Assembly: GCF_016907875.1 (NCBI RefSeq)
Contig: NZ_JAFBCU010000001.1
Location: 558,001-622,000, forward strand
From: Arthrobacter roseus
GTDB taxonomy: Bacteria; Actinomycetota; Actinomycetes; Actinomycetales; Micrococcaceae
Length of the DNA: 64,000 nt
Direction: 5' to 3'
Below, piece by piece: positions 45,559 through 52,969 of the stretch. The notes beneath the pieces are model-generated. The model was not told the origin of the DNA. It searched no databases and worked only from the letters and a program-made list of their open reading frames with translations. The stretch's first letter is position 1. Every line of letters starts with the position of its first letter. Both the position numbers and the translations under genes were made by a program.

Positions 45559-45915
45559 TTATTGCGGCGGCACTACAGTCAGGCGTGTTTGGCCGGTTGG
45601 ACGCGGAGTTGTTGGAAGGAGAAACCGCTTTCGTTGTGTCAGGGGAACCAGCGCCGTGTATTGGCTGTTGTGTCTGATGTATTCCCACATGGTGGGGCAG
45701 AAAGGCAGTACTGCCAGGCGACGGTAGTGGGCATAATTGAGGCAGCCACGGATCAGGGTCTGAACCAGCGGTGGCGTTTGTAGGATGCGGTTCACTTCAG
45801 TGTAAATAAAGGAGATTTCGGCGCCGTTCATCCGGTAATGGGCACTTGCGGCCACGTTCCCGGCGGAGTAAATATCGAATCGTGAAGCGGCGAAATTATT
45901 ATGAACCCTGGGCAT
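45559..45915 (-). CDS. GNAT-family N-acetyltransferase, COG2388 type
   Basis: 118 residues; AGGAG 6 bases before the ATG. Short YjdJ-like GNAT: 'RFDIYSAGNVAASAHYRMN', 'ISFIYTEVNR', 'LVQTLIRGCLNYAHYRRLAV' and 'LPFCPTMWEYIRHNSQY'. The glycine-rich CoA loop (normally QGRGLGSAL) is replaced by 'LQTPPLVQTLIRG', so acetyl-CoA binding may be impaired. Last of three overlapping genes on this strand, after a small hypothetical protein and a STAS protein. Confidence 0.8.
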   Translation of the reverse strand: MPRVHNNFAASRFDIYSAGNVAASAHYRMNGAEISFIYTEVNRILQTPPLVQTLIRGCLNYAHYRRLAVLPFCPTMWEYIRHNSQYTALVPLTQRKRFLLPTTPRPTGQTRLTVVPPQ

Positions 45916-46138
45916 CGTTGCTCCTACGGATGAAGGGCGCGCTACGGGATTCTATTTCCTCAACGAGGGCATCGTAACGATCCCTGGCTCCTGGATCCGG
46001 AGCAACAGTATCGAGTTCCACGCACAGCTTGCTGCTCAAAGCAATCAGATGGCTGCGTGAAACGCGGGAGAGATCAGCGGTAAACAGCTGGTCTACCGTG
46101 TTGGGTACCACCCTCAGAAGGGGCCGAACCGTGTTCAT
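45899..46138 (-). CDS. small hypothetical protein in a STAS-GNAT operon
   Basis: 79 residues from ATG 46138, which overlaps the stop of the STAS gene (ATGA). Predominantly helical: 'LLRVVPNTVDQLFTADLSRV' then 'HLIALSSKLCVELDTVAPD' and 'YDALVEEIESRSAP'. No family recognised. Its end overlaps the start of the GNAT gene by 17 bases, so translation of the three is linked. Confidence 0.6.
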   Translation of the reverse strand: MNTVRPLLRVVPNTVDQLFTADLSRVSRSHLIALSSKLCVELDTVAPDPGARDRYDALVEEIESRSAPFIRRSNDAQGS

Positions 46139-46461
46139 ACCGCAATCTTTTCTGCTGGTATCGACTGCAGGGCCGGGCAGGGCGGTAGTGCTGCCGGTGC
46201 TGAAATGCTGATAGCGTGCCCCCACCTCGAGAGTGTCGGATCCGCAGCGAATTTTCTCAAGAGATCTAGGCCAGCCTGATCAACGTGTCTGGCTTGATCG
46301 AGCACCACAATGACTCTGGGGCCTTTTATCATCGCCCCGGCGCGTCGGATGAGCGGGAAGAGCGCTGGGACTGAGCTTTCCGTCAGGCAGCCCGTGACGG
46401 CTAGGGTGGCCGAAGCTCGGTCGATATCCAATCGGATGAGAACCCGCAGTTTGTGATCCAT
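46135..46461 (-). CDS. STAS-domain-like protein (anti-sigma-factor-antagonist fold)
   Basis: 108 residues from ATG 46461. The strand order and 'ATLAVTGCLTESSVPALFPL' followed by 'VIVVLDQARHVDQAGLDLLR' match the STAS fold; the position that carries the phosphorylated Ser/Thr in SpoIIAA-type proteins (D-x-S/T-G) reads 'HVDQAG', so phosphorylation control is probably absent. Function unknown. First of three overlapping genes, divergent from a MarR regulator. Confidence 0.6.
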   Translation of the reverse strand: MDHKLRVLIRLDIDRASATLAVTGCLTESSVPALFPLIRRAGAMIKGPRVIVVLDQARHVDQAGLDLLRKFAADPTLSRWGHAISISAPAALPPCPALQSIPAEKIAV

Positions 46462-46547
46462 GTGGCTTACTCCAACTTGAAGGAACGCTTTGCGGCACAC
46501 TTCTTGGCCATGAGGATCTTATGGGATGTCACCGTTAAAAAACAAGC

Positions 46548-46580
46548 TAGATAGTCTAGTTATATTTGTTCTACTATCTA
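46548..46580. promoter_or_regulatory. candidate MarR operator
   Basis: TAGATAGT (46548-46555) and ACTATCTA (46573-46580) form an 8-bp perfect inverted repeat separated by 17 AT-rich bases, ending 3 bases before the MarR ATG. The surrounding AT-rich tract, unusual in this GC-rich sequence, probably contains the promoters of the MarR gene and of the divergent STAS operon. MarR proteins commonly repress from such palindromes. Confidence 0.5.
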
Positions 46581-46583
46581 TAG

Positions 46584-47075
46584 ATGGGTTCAGAGACAAA
46601 TCATCGAGTCCAGGGGTACTGGTACGGCGACCCACGGAGACAACGGGGGGTGGAGGTACTGAACGCGCTGCGGGATTATCGGACGGCCGAAACTGCGATG
46701 AGAGCACACGCCAGCACCATGATGGGCATGGGGAAAACGGATCTCGCGGCCGTTCGATGTCTCCTGCAAGCACGCCAGGATGGTCGTGACCTCAGCCCCA
46801 AAGAGTTATCGGCCAAGCTCGACATTTCCTCAGCATCTACAACGGTCCTGATCGACCGTCTGGTCAAAAGTGGCCACGCACGTCGCGAACCACATCCCAC
46901 AGATGGCCGGGCACTGCTGATCCAACCCACGGAGAGTTCCGACTCCGAAGTCCGCTCCACCCTCACAGGCATGCATTCGCGGATGATAGAGGCGGCCCAA
47001 TCACTGACCGAGCCCGAAGCCGATGCAGTGATCACCTTCCTGCAACGGATGCGAAGCGCCGTCGTCGAACCTTAA
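46584..47075 (+). CDS. MarR-family transcriptional regulator
   Basis: 163 residues. The winged helix-turn-helix spans about 50-120: 'AAVRCLLQARQDGRDLSPKELSAKLDISSASTTVLIDRLV' features with the wing 'RREPHPTDGRALLIQPT'. N- and C-terminal helices for dimerisation flank it. The ATG starts almost directly after a palindrome, so the mRNA may be nearly leaderless. Likely autoregulated and controlling the divergent STAS-GNAT operon; ligand unknown. Confidence 0.9.
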   Translation: MGSETNHRVQGYWYGDPRRQRGVEVLNALRDYRTAETAMRAHASTMMGMGKTDLAAVRCLLQARQDGRDLSPKELSAKLDISSASTTVLIDRLVKSGHARREPHPTDGRALLIQPTESSDSEVRSTLTGMHSRMIEAAQSLTEPEADAVITFLQRMRSAVVEP

Positions 47076-47225
47076 AGCCCGTCTCAGTCTTTCTTAGCCT
47101 TCGCCTCAGCCCGCGCGTTCCTAGCGAGGTGTTCAGCCGCGTCTTTCGTCCCAACCCGCAGGCTTTTTGGGGGCTCGCACACTTCCACGCATCCTATGCC
47201 TTGCCATTCGCCGAAGAAGCACTGC

Positions 47226-48016
47226 CTATGCGGCATCCCACCATTTCAAGACCCGCAGCGCATGGAGGGTGACCCATCGACTCGGGAATCCCTCGTGCTC
47301 GCCTTCCATGTCGAACAGCGTCGGCCCTTGATGAGTGTTCTCAAGCTTCCACATGCCATGCGGCAGCCGTGCGCCGCGGACGAGGTCCACCGCCCGTGCA
47401 CACCGTGGGTCGCGCTGGGGCCGTGCGACTTGAAAGTAGTCGAGGGCGCGCAGGACGTCGTAATACCACCGCGTCGGAAACGACGCCATCGCGAAACGAG
47501 GGTCCACTATCGTGCCGGTCGATCGACGCACGAGCAGTTGGCGCTCTAGTAGGTACTCCTCGCCCCGGCGACGTGCGACCGCAGTGGTGTCGCTGCCCCC
47601 GGTGGCAAGTTCCCACGCGAACAGGCCCTCCAATACGCAGATCGTGGAGTGAAACGAGGAGACACTGGTGCCATCGTCATCCCAGCAGTTCCAGCCGCCG
47701 TCGGCGAGTTGGCCTCGCAAGATCGTCTGGACGATCGGGGAACCTCCTTGCTTGAAATACGCTGCATTGGCGAGTGCTCCGCCGTTGATGCACGGTTCGC
47801 CCTCACCATCGAAATGCGGTAGGTCGTCGTACTCCCAACGGACGTGCTCGCGCACCCGATCGATCGTCTATTGGACCTCGGGGGTATCCGGGTCGGCTCC
47901 GAAGACGCGTAGGAGTTCGAGGGAGGGATGCGTCGCCGTCCACGCGTCGAAGAACGGCCGCTCCTCGTCCGTCCAGCCGGGGTGGTATGTGCCACCGTCC
48001 CAGCGCCCGTCGACCA
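47226..48016 (-). pseudogene. squalene-cyclase-like protein, truncated at its 5' end and with an in-frame stop
   Basis: In the frame of 47226-47855 the homologous reading continues upstream to about 48014 (DGRWDGGTYHPGW, 'FFDAWTATHPSLELLRVFG'), but a TAG at 47868-47870 interrupts it ('PEVQ' stop 'TIDRVREHVRWEYDD'). The 3' part (from GTG 47855) keeps 'EPCINGGALANAAYF', 'GGWNCWDDDG', 'SFHSTICVLEGLFAWE' and 'SFPTRWYYDVLRALDYF', typical of an actinobacterial prenyltransferase/squalene-oxidase-repeat protein of about 320 residues. The N-terminal ~80 residues are gone, replaced by an MFS fragment. Confidence 0.75.
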
Positions 48017-48280
48017 CACCAGGACCCGCTTACTTCCCACCCGGTTGATCAACCCTCCGATAAAGGGTGCGGTTACTGCTATGGCCAGAGCCGTGGCAGT
48101 CAGCACGAGACGGCTCAACACCTCGGGTTGTCCGGTGCTCGCGAAGTGCGCGCTCATGGCCGGTAATGTCGGAGAAATTGTGGCACCTGCCATGACGGTT
48201 AACGTGCTGGCCAGGAGAAGGGACCAGGTCAGCGTACGAGGTGGTTCGGCGACCGTAAGAGGAGTGCTGGGTTCAGTCAT
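48012..48280 (-). pseudogene. MFS transporter, 3'-truncated (first ~90 residues only)
   Basis: From the ATG at 48280 the protein reads as the first two to three helices of an MFS exporter: 'SLLLASTLTVMAGATISPTL', 'VLTATALAIAVTAPFIGGL' and 'INRVGSKRVLVWS'. After TGG-TCG (about 48012-48018) homology ends and the DNA becomes the squalene-cyclase-like gene in another frame, so about 300 residues are missing. The open frame runs on to 47546 as a meaningless tail. Its MerR-type promoter upstream is intact. This was probably a drug or metabolite exporter controlled by the adjacent MerR. Confidence 0.8.
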
Positions 48281-48287
48281 ACCTCGT

Positions 48288-48318
48288 ACGCTAGAACTTC
48301 AACATTAGTTGAAGTCAA
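48288..48318 (-). promoter_or_regulatory. MerR-type promoter with 19-bp spacer and palindrome
   Basis: On the minus strand, TTGACT (48318-48313) is followed after 19 bases by TAGCGT (48293-48288), the long-spacer layout of MerR-activated promoters, reading towards the MFS remnant. Centred in the spacer is a perfect palindrome, ACTTCAAC (48296-48303) and GTTGAAGT (48308-48315), a fitting MerR dimer site. The MerR gene is divergent, 26 bases from the palindrome. Confidence 0.7.
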
Positions 48319-48340
48319 ATACGATGAGGGCGGTACTCCA

Positions 48341-48733
48341 ATGAGCGGAACACTCACCGCAAAACCCATTCTGACGGTTGGCGAGTTGGCTCAAGAAAGT
48401 GGCGTTGCGCCGTCGGCTATTCGGTTCTACGAACAACACGGCCTGATCAGCGCGACCCGCACAGCAGGTAACCAGCGCCGATTCTCGACCTTCGATGGAT
48501 GTCGAATCAAAGTCATCAAGGTAGCCCAACGGGTAGGCATCTCCGTGCAAGACATCAAGGCACTCCTGGACGTGCTGCCAACAAAAACCGAACCCACCCG
48601 ACACGACTGGGCGGTACTGCAACAAGCCCTCGTCCAGGAAACAAACAAGCGCGTCGCAGAACTCAATAACGTTCTCACCGACCTCGGCTCCGACGAAAAG
48701 CTCTGTGAAGTAAGCCCAATCACCATCCGATAG
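48341..48733 (+). CDS. MerR-family transcriptional regulator, SoxR-like without the Fe-S cysteines
   Basis: 130 residues. DNA-binding domain at 12-80: 'LTVGELAQESGVAPSAIRFYEQHGLI' and 'RTAGNQRRFSTFDGCRIKVI', then a dimerisation helix. The spacing and the 'ISVQDIKALLDVLPTK' hinge resemble SoxR-type proteins, but the C-terminal CxxCxC cluster motif is absent (only 'EKLCEVSPITIR' remains), so the [2Fe-2S] sensor is lost or the protein senses something else. Its presumed target promoter lies just upstream. Confidence 0.88.
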   Translation: MSGTLTAKPILTVGELAQESGVAPSAIRFYEQHGLISATRTAGNQRRFSTFDGCRIKVIKVAQRVGISVQDIKALLDVLPTKTEPTRHDWAVLQQALVQETNKRVAELNNVLTDLGSDEKLCEVSPITIR

Positions 48734-48806
48734 CTACACGACGCCAGAAATCAGCCAAAGGGAGGATTCGAGTTGACGCGGATTCAGGCAGACTGTGGGC
48801 GTGGCC

Positions 48807-49325
48807 ATGACGAGCGCGCGTAGCCGGCCGAGCAATGGAACCTTTACAACAAAGCCACCGCGCTGGGTGCTCTGGGCAGCCCATGCCGTGCCGCTGTGTG
48901 TTCTGCCTTCGGGGCTGTGGCGACTGGCGATGAGCGTTGGGATCCCGGTGGGATTCAGCGATGCGGTATTACGCTCGGACTATGATCTACCCGGCTGGGG
49001 TGCGCTGTACCTGATCGGCCTCACCGTCGTGATTGAGTGCCTCGCACTACTCACTCTGGGCCTTGTGTACCCATGGGGGCGAGTGGTTCCACCGTGGATT
49101 CCGTTCATTGGGGGTAGTCGGGTTCCGCCGCTCACGGCCGTCATCCCGGCAGCCATCGGTGCGCTTCTCCTTACACTCATTGCCGTCAGCCAGTTGTTGG
49201 TCTGGGATCGGGTCGATACGGCGGGTCTTCCTCTCATGGGCCTGACCTACGCACCGATGCTGGTTTGGGGGCCGCTCCTCGGCGTCGTGACCGTCTCCTA
49301 CTACCTGCGAAACCGCCCGTCCTAG
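48807..49325 (+). CDS. hypothetical four-helix membrane protein
   Basis: 172 residues from ATG 48807 (GTG at 48795 also possible). Four membrane segments at about 20-40, 70-92, 112-135 and 147-168. Distinctive: 'VLWAAHAVPLCVLPSGLWRL', 'GLVYPWGRVVPPWIPFIGGSRVPP' and 'LTYAPMLVWGPLLGVVTVSYY', a pattern seen in uncharacterised actinobacterial membrane proteins. Function unknown. Confidence 0.7.
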   Translation: MTSARSRPSNGTFTTKPPRWVLWAAHAVPLCVLPSGLWRLAMSVGIPVGFSDAVLRSDYDLPGWGALYLIGLTVVIECLALLTLGLVYPWGRVVPPWIPFIGGSRVPPLTAVIPAAIGALLLTLIAVSQLLVWDRVDTAGLPLMGLTYAPMLVWGPLLGVVTVSYYLRNRPS

Positions 49326-49346
49326 CGGCGTAGTTAGAGTGATTAG

Positions 49347-49892
49347 GTGATTTGCTTTCTGTCTCCGTCGTTCAAGCCAGCCATGCCCTCTGCCTCTGAG
49401 GTCCGTGTCGTGTACTTCGCCGCGTCGTCCGGACCACCTCTGAGTGAGACCGAGGATGTCGCAGAACTGTTCGCCAACGTATACGCAACTTCGCTCAGGG
49501 ACGAAGACGTTGCTGCGGCCGTGGCCTACGAGGCAGACACGCTCACCGGGTTTGCGTACGGCCATCGATGGTTGTGGGCTGAGCAGCATTACGAGTGGGC
49601 CTCCACTCTTCGATCACGACTCGGCGAAGCCGCCAAGAGATTGGACGGGGCCCAAGTGTCATCCCTCTTGGCGCGCCACCCGCGGGCGTCCGGCGCCGGC
49701 ATCGGACGGGCAGTGTTGGAGTCATGGCTGGATGGCATTGGACCAGAAGCATGCTGGCTGCAGACCTCTGACCTTGACTCGCCCGCGCGACGTTTGTACC
49801 AGGCGCACGGATTCGTCGAGATTGGCCATGGCCCTGACACACCCAACGGCAAACCGGGCCTCGTCCTGTTTCGTGACGCCTCCGCCCACTGA
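49347..49892 (+). CDS. GNAT-family N-acetyltransferase
   Basis: 181 residues from GTG at 49347; ATG 49383 is an alternative, since the first 12 residues are not conserved-looking. GNAT core: 'VAAAVAYEADTLTGFAYGHRW', 'LLARHPRASGAGIGRAVLESWL' (CoA loop AGIGRA) and 'LDSPARRLYQAHGFVEIG'. Substrate unknown. Confidence 0.82.
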   Translation: MICFLSPSFKPAMPSASEVRVVYFAASSGPPLSETEDVAELFANVYATSLRDEDVAAAVAYEADTLTGFAYGHRWLWAEQHYEWASTLRSRLGEAAKRLDGAQVSSLLARHPRASGAGIGRAVLESWLDGIGPEACWLQTSDLDSPARRLYQAHGFVEIGHGPDTPNGKPGLVLFRDASAH

Positions 49893-49942
49893 GGAATCGT
49901 CCAGGCTGAATGGTGAACCTTGCACGTCGCTATCATGAGCAG

Positions 49943-50761
49943 ATGAGTACAGATTCGAGTTTGCCGCTTTCTGGACGTACTGCCGTTATAACCGGCGTCA
50001 GCCGACGCAAAGGAATAGGGTTTGCCATTGCTTCTCGGATGGCAAAAATGGGTGCAAATCTTTTCCTGCATCACTACGCTCCACACGATGAAAATCAACC
50101 GTGGGGTGCTGATTCGATCGATGAATTGACCCGGGACCTAGCCGGAATGCTCGCCGATGGCGCAAGGCTTGAACATGCCGGGATAGATCTTGCCCCTGCG
50201 AGTGGCGCCGCCCGACTCATCCAGACCGCCCGGGAAGCGTTCGGTCATCTCGATGTGCTGTGCTGCAACCATGCATTGAGCGGCAGCGATGGTCGGTTGA
50301 TGGAAATGACCGCTGAGAAGCTTGATGCGCATTGGCAAGTGAACTCGCGCTCAACCCTGCTGGCCACTCGATACTTCGCAGAACAGCACGACGGACGTGC
50401 CGGCGGCCGCGTCATTTGGATGACCTCTGGCCAGATCGAGGGCCCCATGTCGTCTGAGATCGCCTATGCAACATCAAAAGCAGCCTTGGCCGGAATCACA
50501 GCCTCGGTTGCCAACGACTTGATCGACCACGGAATCATTCTCAATACCGTCAACCCCGGCCCGGTCAACACCGGATACCTCGACGAGGGAACTACGGACA
50601 GACCCTCCGAAGTACTCAAATCGGTCCTGGCCCATTGCCCAACCGGCCGCTTCGGGGAACCTGATGACCCGGCGCGACTCATCGGCTGGCTCGCCAGCGA
50701 CGAGGGTCGGTGGATGGTCGGACAGGTCTTGAGCACCGAAGGAGGCTTTCGTCGGTGGTAG
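49943..50761 (+). CDS. short-chain dehydrogenase/reductase
   Basis: 272 residues from ATG 49943; the frame extends to 49910. Cofactor motif 'AVITGVSRRKGIGFAIASRM', slightly altered from TGxxxGIG by one inserted residue. 'LCCNHALSG' stands in place of NNAG, with 'WMTSGQ' (catalytic Ser) and 'YATSKAAL' (Tyr and Lys). C-terminal 'DEGRWMVGQVLSTEGGFRRW' is typical of FabG-like enzymes. NAD(P)-dependent oxidoreductase with unknown substrate. Confidence 0.9.
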   Translation: MSTDSSLPLSGRTAVITGVSRRKGIGFAIASRMAKMGANLFLHHYAPHDENQPWGADSIDELTRDLAGMLADGARLEHAGIDLAPASGAARLIQTAREAFGHLDVLCCNHALSGSDGRLMEMTAEKLDAHWQVNSRSTLLATRYFAEQHDGRAGGRVIWMTSGQIEGPMSSEIAYATSKAALAGITASVANDLIDHGIILNTVNPGPVNTGYLDEGTTDRPSEVLKSVLAHCPTGRFGEPDDPARLIGWLASDEGRWMVGQVLSTEGGFRRW

Positions 50762-50865
50762 CACTGGAAAAGACTCTCGCCCTTCTGGAGGGCCAACGAG
50801 CTCAGCAAACATCGAACCACTCGGTGTAGTCATGCAGCCTTCGCAACGAGACAAACGGATCAGGA

Positions 50866-51570
50866 TTGGCGCCGGACTGGTCATCCGTGGCTTTGGCGGT
50901 CCTGTCGGCGTTTTTAGTTTTCGTGTCCGGCTTTGACGGTTGGTTCGATAGTCTCACGGGTGTCCTCTATGGTCTCCAGTCGCTATTCGTGCTGGGCATA
51001 GGTATTTATCTTGTCAGTGGCCGGGGTAAGGCGAGGACCATGGTGCAGGTCCCGGGCAGGTGGCAGCGAATCGGGTTGACTGCCTTTGCCATAGTTGGAA
51101 CTGCACTCATAGTCTTCGGGTTCGTAGTAAACCCCGAGACCCTTGCGACGGCCGCATTGTGGCCCAACATGGTTGGGGTGTGGATTCTGTTGCAATTCAG
51201 GTCTATAGATGGACGCTTCCAGCACACAGAACAATGGACGACAACGTTGCCCCTTGACGCAGCTATGGATTCCCTCACCGACGCTTTCCGTCAGCCCGGG
51301 CTCAGAGCGAGGACGGTAGGTCAGGACGTGTGGATTGAGATCCGAAAAGAGTGGGCGGGTGGAACCTGGCTCCACGAGGATGCCGCACGACACATGAAAA
51401 CGGTGCCCGGCGTCCACTTTCGGATCGATGAAATCGACGGCGGGACCCGAATCACCGCCCACAGCGGCGAGCAGACCGCGCTTGGCAAGTACGACGTATT
51501 GAAACTCTCCGACGAGATGAGCGCGTCGGCGGTAGAGCTGGCCAAGCAGGTAACCGTTTTGGCGGAGTGA
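50866..51570 (+). CDS. hypothetical membrane protein with soluble C-terminal domain
   Basis: 234 residues from a TTG at 50866. Four hydrophobic segments at about 6-24, 33-50, 68-88 and 95-112, then a soluble domain of about 120 residues ('TEQWTTTLPLDAAMDSLTDAF', 'DVWIEIRKEWAGGTWLHED'). An ATG at 50832 in a different frame gives a basic peptide (MQPSQRDKRIRIGAGLV) that would be a natural N-terminus, so a frameshift near 50870-50900 is possible. No family recognised. Confidence 0.6.
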   Translation: MAPDWSSVALAVLSAFLVFVSGFDGWFDSLTGVLYGLQSLFVLGIGIYLVSGRGKARTMVQVPGRWQRIGLTAFAIVGTALIVFGFVVNPETLATAALWPNMVGVWILLQFRSIDGRFQHTEQWTTTLPLDAAMDSLTDAFRQPGLRARTVGQDVWIEIRKEWAGGTWLHEDAARHMKTVPGVHFRIDEIDGGTRITAHSGEQTALGKYDVLKLSDEMSASAVELAKQVTVLAE

Positions 51571-51610
51571 AAACTTCTACCCGCTTCCCGCGTCCGCGTA
51601 GGCTGAAGCC

Positions 51611-52027
51611 ATGGCACACAGCAATGACCCCGACGTCATCCGAAGGCTCCTGACCACACCCGGACGCTGGGCCGTCGTCGGACTCTCAGGAAATCCACGC
51701 CGAGCGGCCGTAGGCGTCTCCAAGTTCCTCATGGACGGGCTCGGGATGGAGATCATCCCGGTCAATCCCCAGGGCGACGACGTTCACGGCCAGACCGGTT
51801 ATGAAAGTTTGGCGGACATCCCGGGGAGGATCGACGTCGTCGACTGTTTCGTGAATTCTCAACGCGTGGGTGCCGTGGTGGATGAGGCAATAGCCGTCGG
51901 CGCGGGGGCTGTCTGGCTGCAACTCGATGTCATCGACGAGGACGCGGCTGCCCTGGCTACTGCGGCGGGGCTCGACGTCGTCATGAACGCCTGCCCGGCC
52001 ATCGAAGCCCCACGTCTGGGCCTCTAG
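51611..52027 (+). CDS. CoA-binding domain protein (YccU family)
   Basis: 138 residues. Rossmann-like CoA-binding fold: 'RWAVVGLSGNPRRAAVGVSKFL' (nucleotide loop), 'EIIPVNPQGDDVHGQTGYESLADIP', 'VDCFVNSQRVGAVVDEAIAVGAGAVWLQ' features and a C-terminal 'MNACPAIEAPRLGL' where many relatives have a conserved cysteine. Likely binds CoA; function unknown. 5 bases before the MmcQ/YjbR gene. Confidence 0.9.
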   Translation: MAHSNDPDVIRRLLTTPGRWAVVGLSGNPRRAAVGVSKFLMDGLGMEIIPVNPQGDDVHGQTGYESLADIPGRIDVVDCFVNSQRVGAVVDEAIAVGAGAVWLQLDVIDEDAAALATAAGLDVVMNACPAIEAPRLGL

Positions 52028-52032
52028 AGTCG

Positions 52033-52419
52033 GTGGACGCGCAGCAGCTGAGAACACAATGCCTTGCGCTCGCCGGTGCGTTCGAGGATTTTCCCTTCGG
52101 CCCGGAAACTGCGGTGTTCAAGGTCCGGGCGGCGGACGGCAAGGCGAAAATGTTCGCCCTGTCCTCTTTGGATGAGCGGGCTCTATCCGTCAGTCTCAAG
52201 TGCGAGCCCGACCTCGCAGTGCAACTGCGGGCAGCACACCCAGAGGTCACTGGCGCCTACCATCTGAACAAGAAGCATTGGAACGGCGTGGTCTGTAACG
52301 GCGCGCTACAGGAGGGGATGATCGCGGACATGATCGAGGATTCCTACGATCTGGTGGTGGCGTCCCTGCCCCGAAGGGACCGCGAAATACTGGGATGGAA
52401 ACGGCTGGCACAGGAATGA
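52033..52419 (+). CDS. MmcQ/YjbR-family DNA-binding-like protein
   Basis: 128 residues from GTG. The CyaY-like YjbR fold is shown by 'FPFGPETAVFKVRAADGKAKMFAL', 'SVSLKCEPDLAVQLRAAHPEVTGAYHLNKKHWNGV' features and 'MIEDSYDLVVASLPRRDRE'. Function in cells unknown. Overlaps the DUF1990 gene start by 4 bases (ATGA), so the CoA-binding, YjbR and DUF1990 genes form a short operon. Confidence 0.9.
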   Translation: MDAQQLRTQCLALAGAFEDFPFGPETAVFKVRAADGKAKMFALSSLDERALSVSLKCEPDLAVQLRAAHPEVTGAYHLNKKHWNGVVCNGALQEGMIADMIEDSYDLVVASLPRRDREILGWKRLAQE

Positions 52420-52937
52420 GCGGCTTCACCTACGGGGAGCGTGGACTGACCCAGGGCAGTAGTTGGCCTGACGGGTACCGTCGCCTTCACCGCCGGCTCG
52501 CCGTCGGAGAGGGGTGGGACGCCTACCGGAAGCTGGCTGATGGCATCCTCACCTGGGGCCTCCAACGCGGGGCCGGTTTGAAGGTCGACGCCGAGACGGA
52601 GCGCGCCGCCGTCGGAACCCGAGTGGTATCCAGGATAGGCGTAGGACCGCTTCATCTTGATGCGCCCTGCCGCGTGGTCTGGGTGGAGGAACCCGATGGC
52701 GAAGGGTCGCCGCAACGGGCGGGATTTGCCTACGGGACACTTGCTGGACATCCAGAACAAGGCGAGGAGGCATTCATCGCCGAGCTGACAGCGGATGGTC
52801 TGGTGTACGTTGAGATTCGTGCGTACAGCCGCCACGCCAATTGGTTCTACCGCGCAGGTGCGCCCGTGGCAGTGTTGAGTCAGTGGCTCATCACCCGCCG
52901 ATACCTTGCAGCAGCGCGTCGGATCGTACAGGGCTGA
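52416..52937 (+). CDS. DUF1990 protein
   Basis: 173 residues from ATG 52416, which overlaps the previous stop. 'FTYGERGLTQGSSWPDGYRR' start, 'GRLVWGLQRGAGLKV'-like centre, 'CRVVWVEEPDGE', 'GFAYGTLAGHPEQGEEAF' and 'YSRHANWFYRAGAPVAVLSQ' define the DUF1990 family of uncharacterised bacterial and plant proteins. Function unknown. Confidence 0.92.
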   Translation: MSGFTYGERGLTQGSSWPDGYRRLHRRLAVGEGWDAYRKLADGILTWGLQRGAGLKVDAETERAAVGTRVVSRIGVGPLHLDAPCRVVWVEEPDGEGSPQRAGFAYGTLAGHPEQGEEAFIAELTADGLVYVEIRAYSRHANWFYRAGAPVAVLSQWLITRRYLAAARRIVQG

Positions 52938-52969
52938 GACCTCGACGGCGGTCTAAAAGGGAGCGTGCG

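Noticed and set aside
47546-48011. C-terminal tail of the MFS open reading frame
   Set aside because: After the junction it is an Arg/Ser-rich out-of-frame reading of the cyclase gene, so it is not a real transporter domain.
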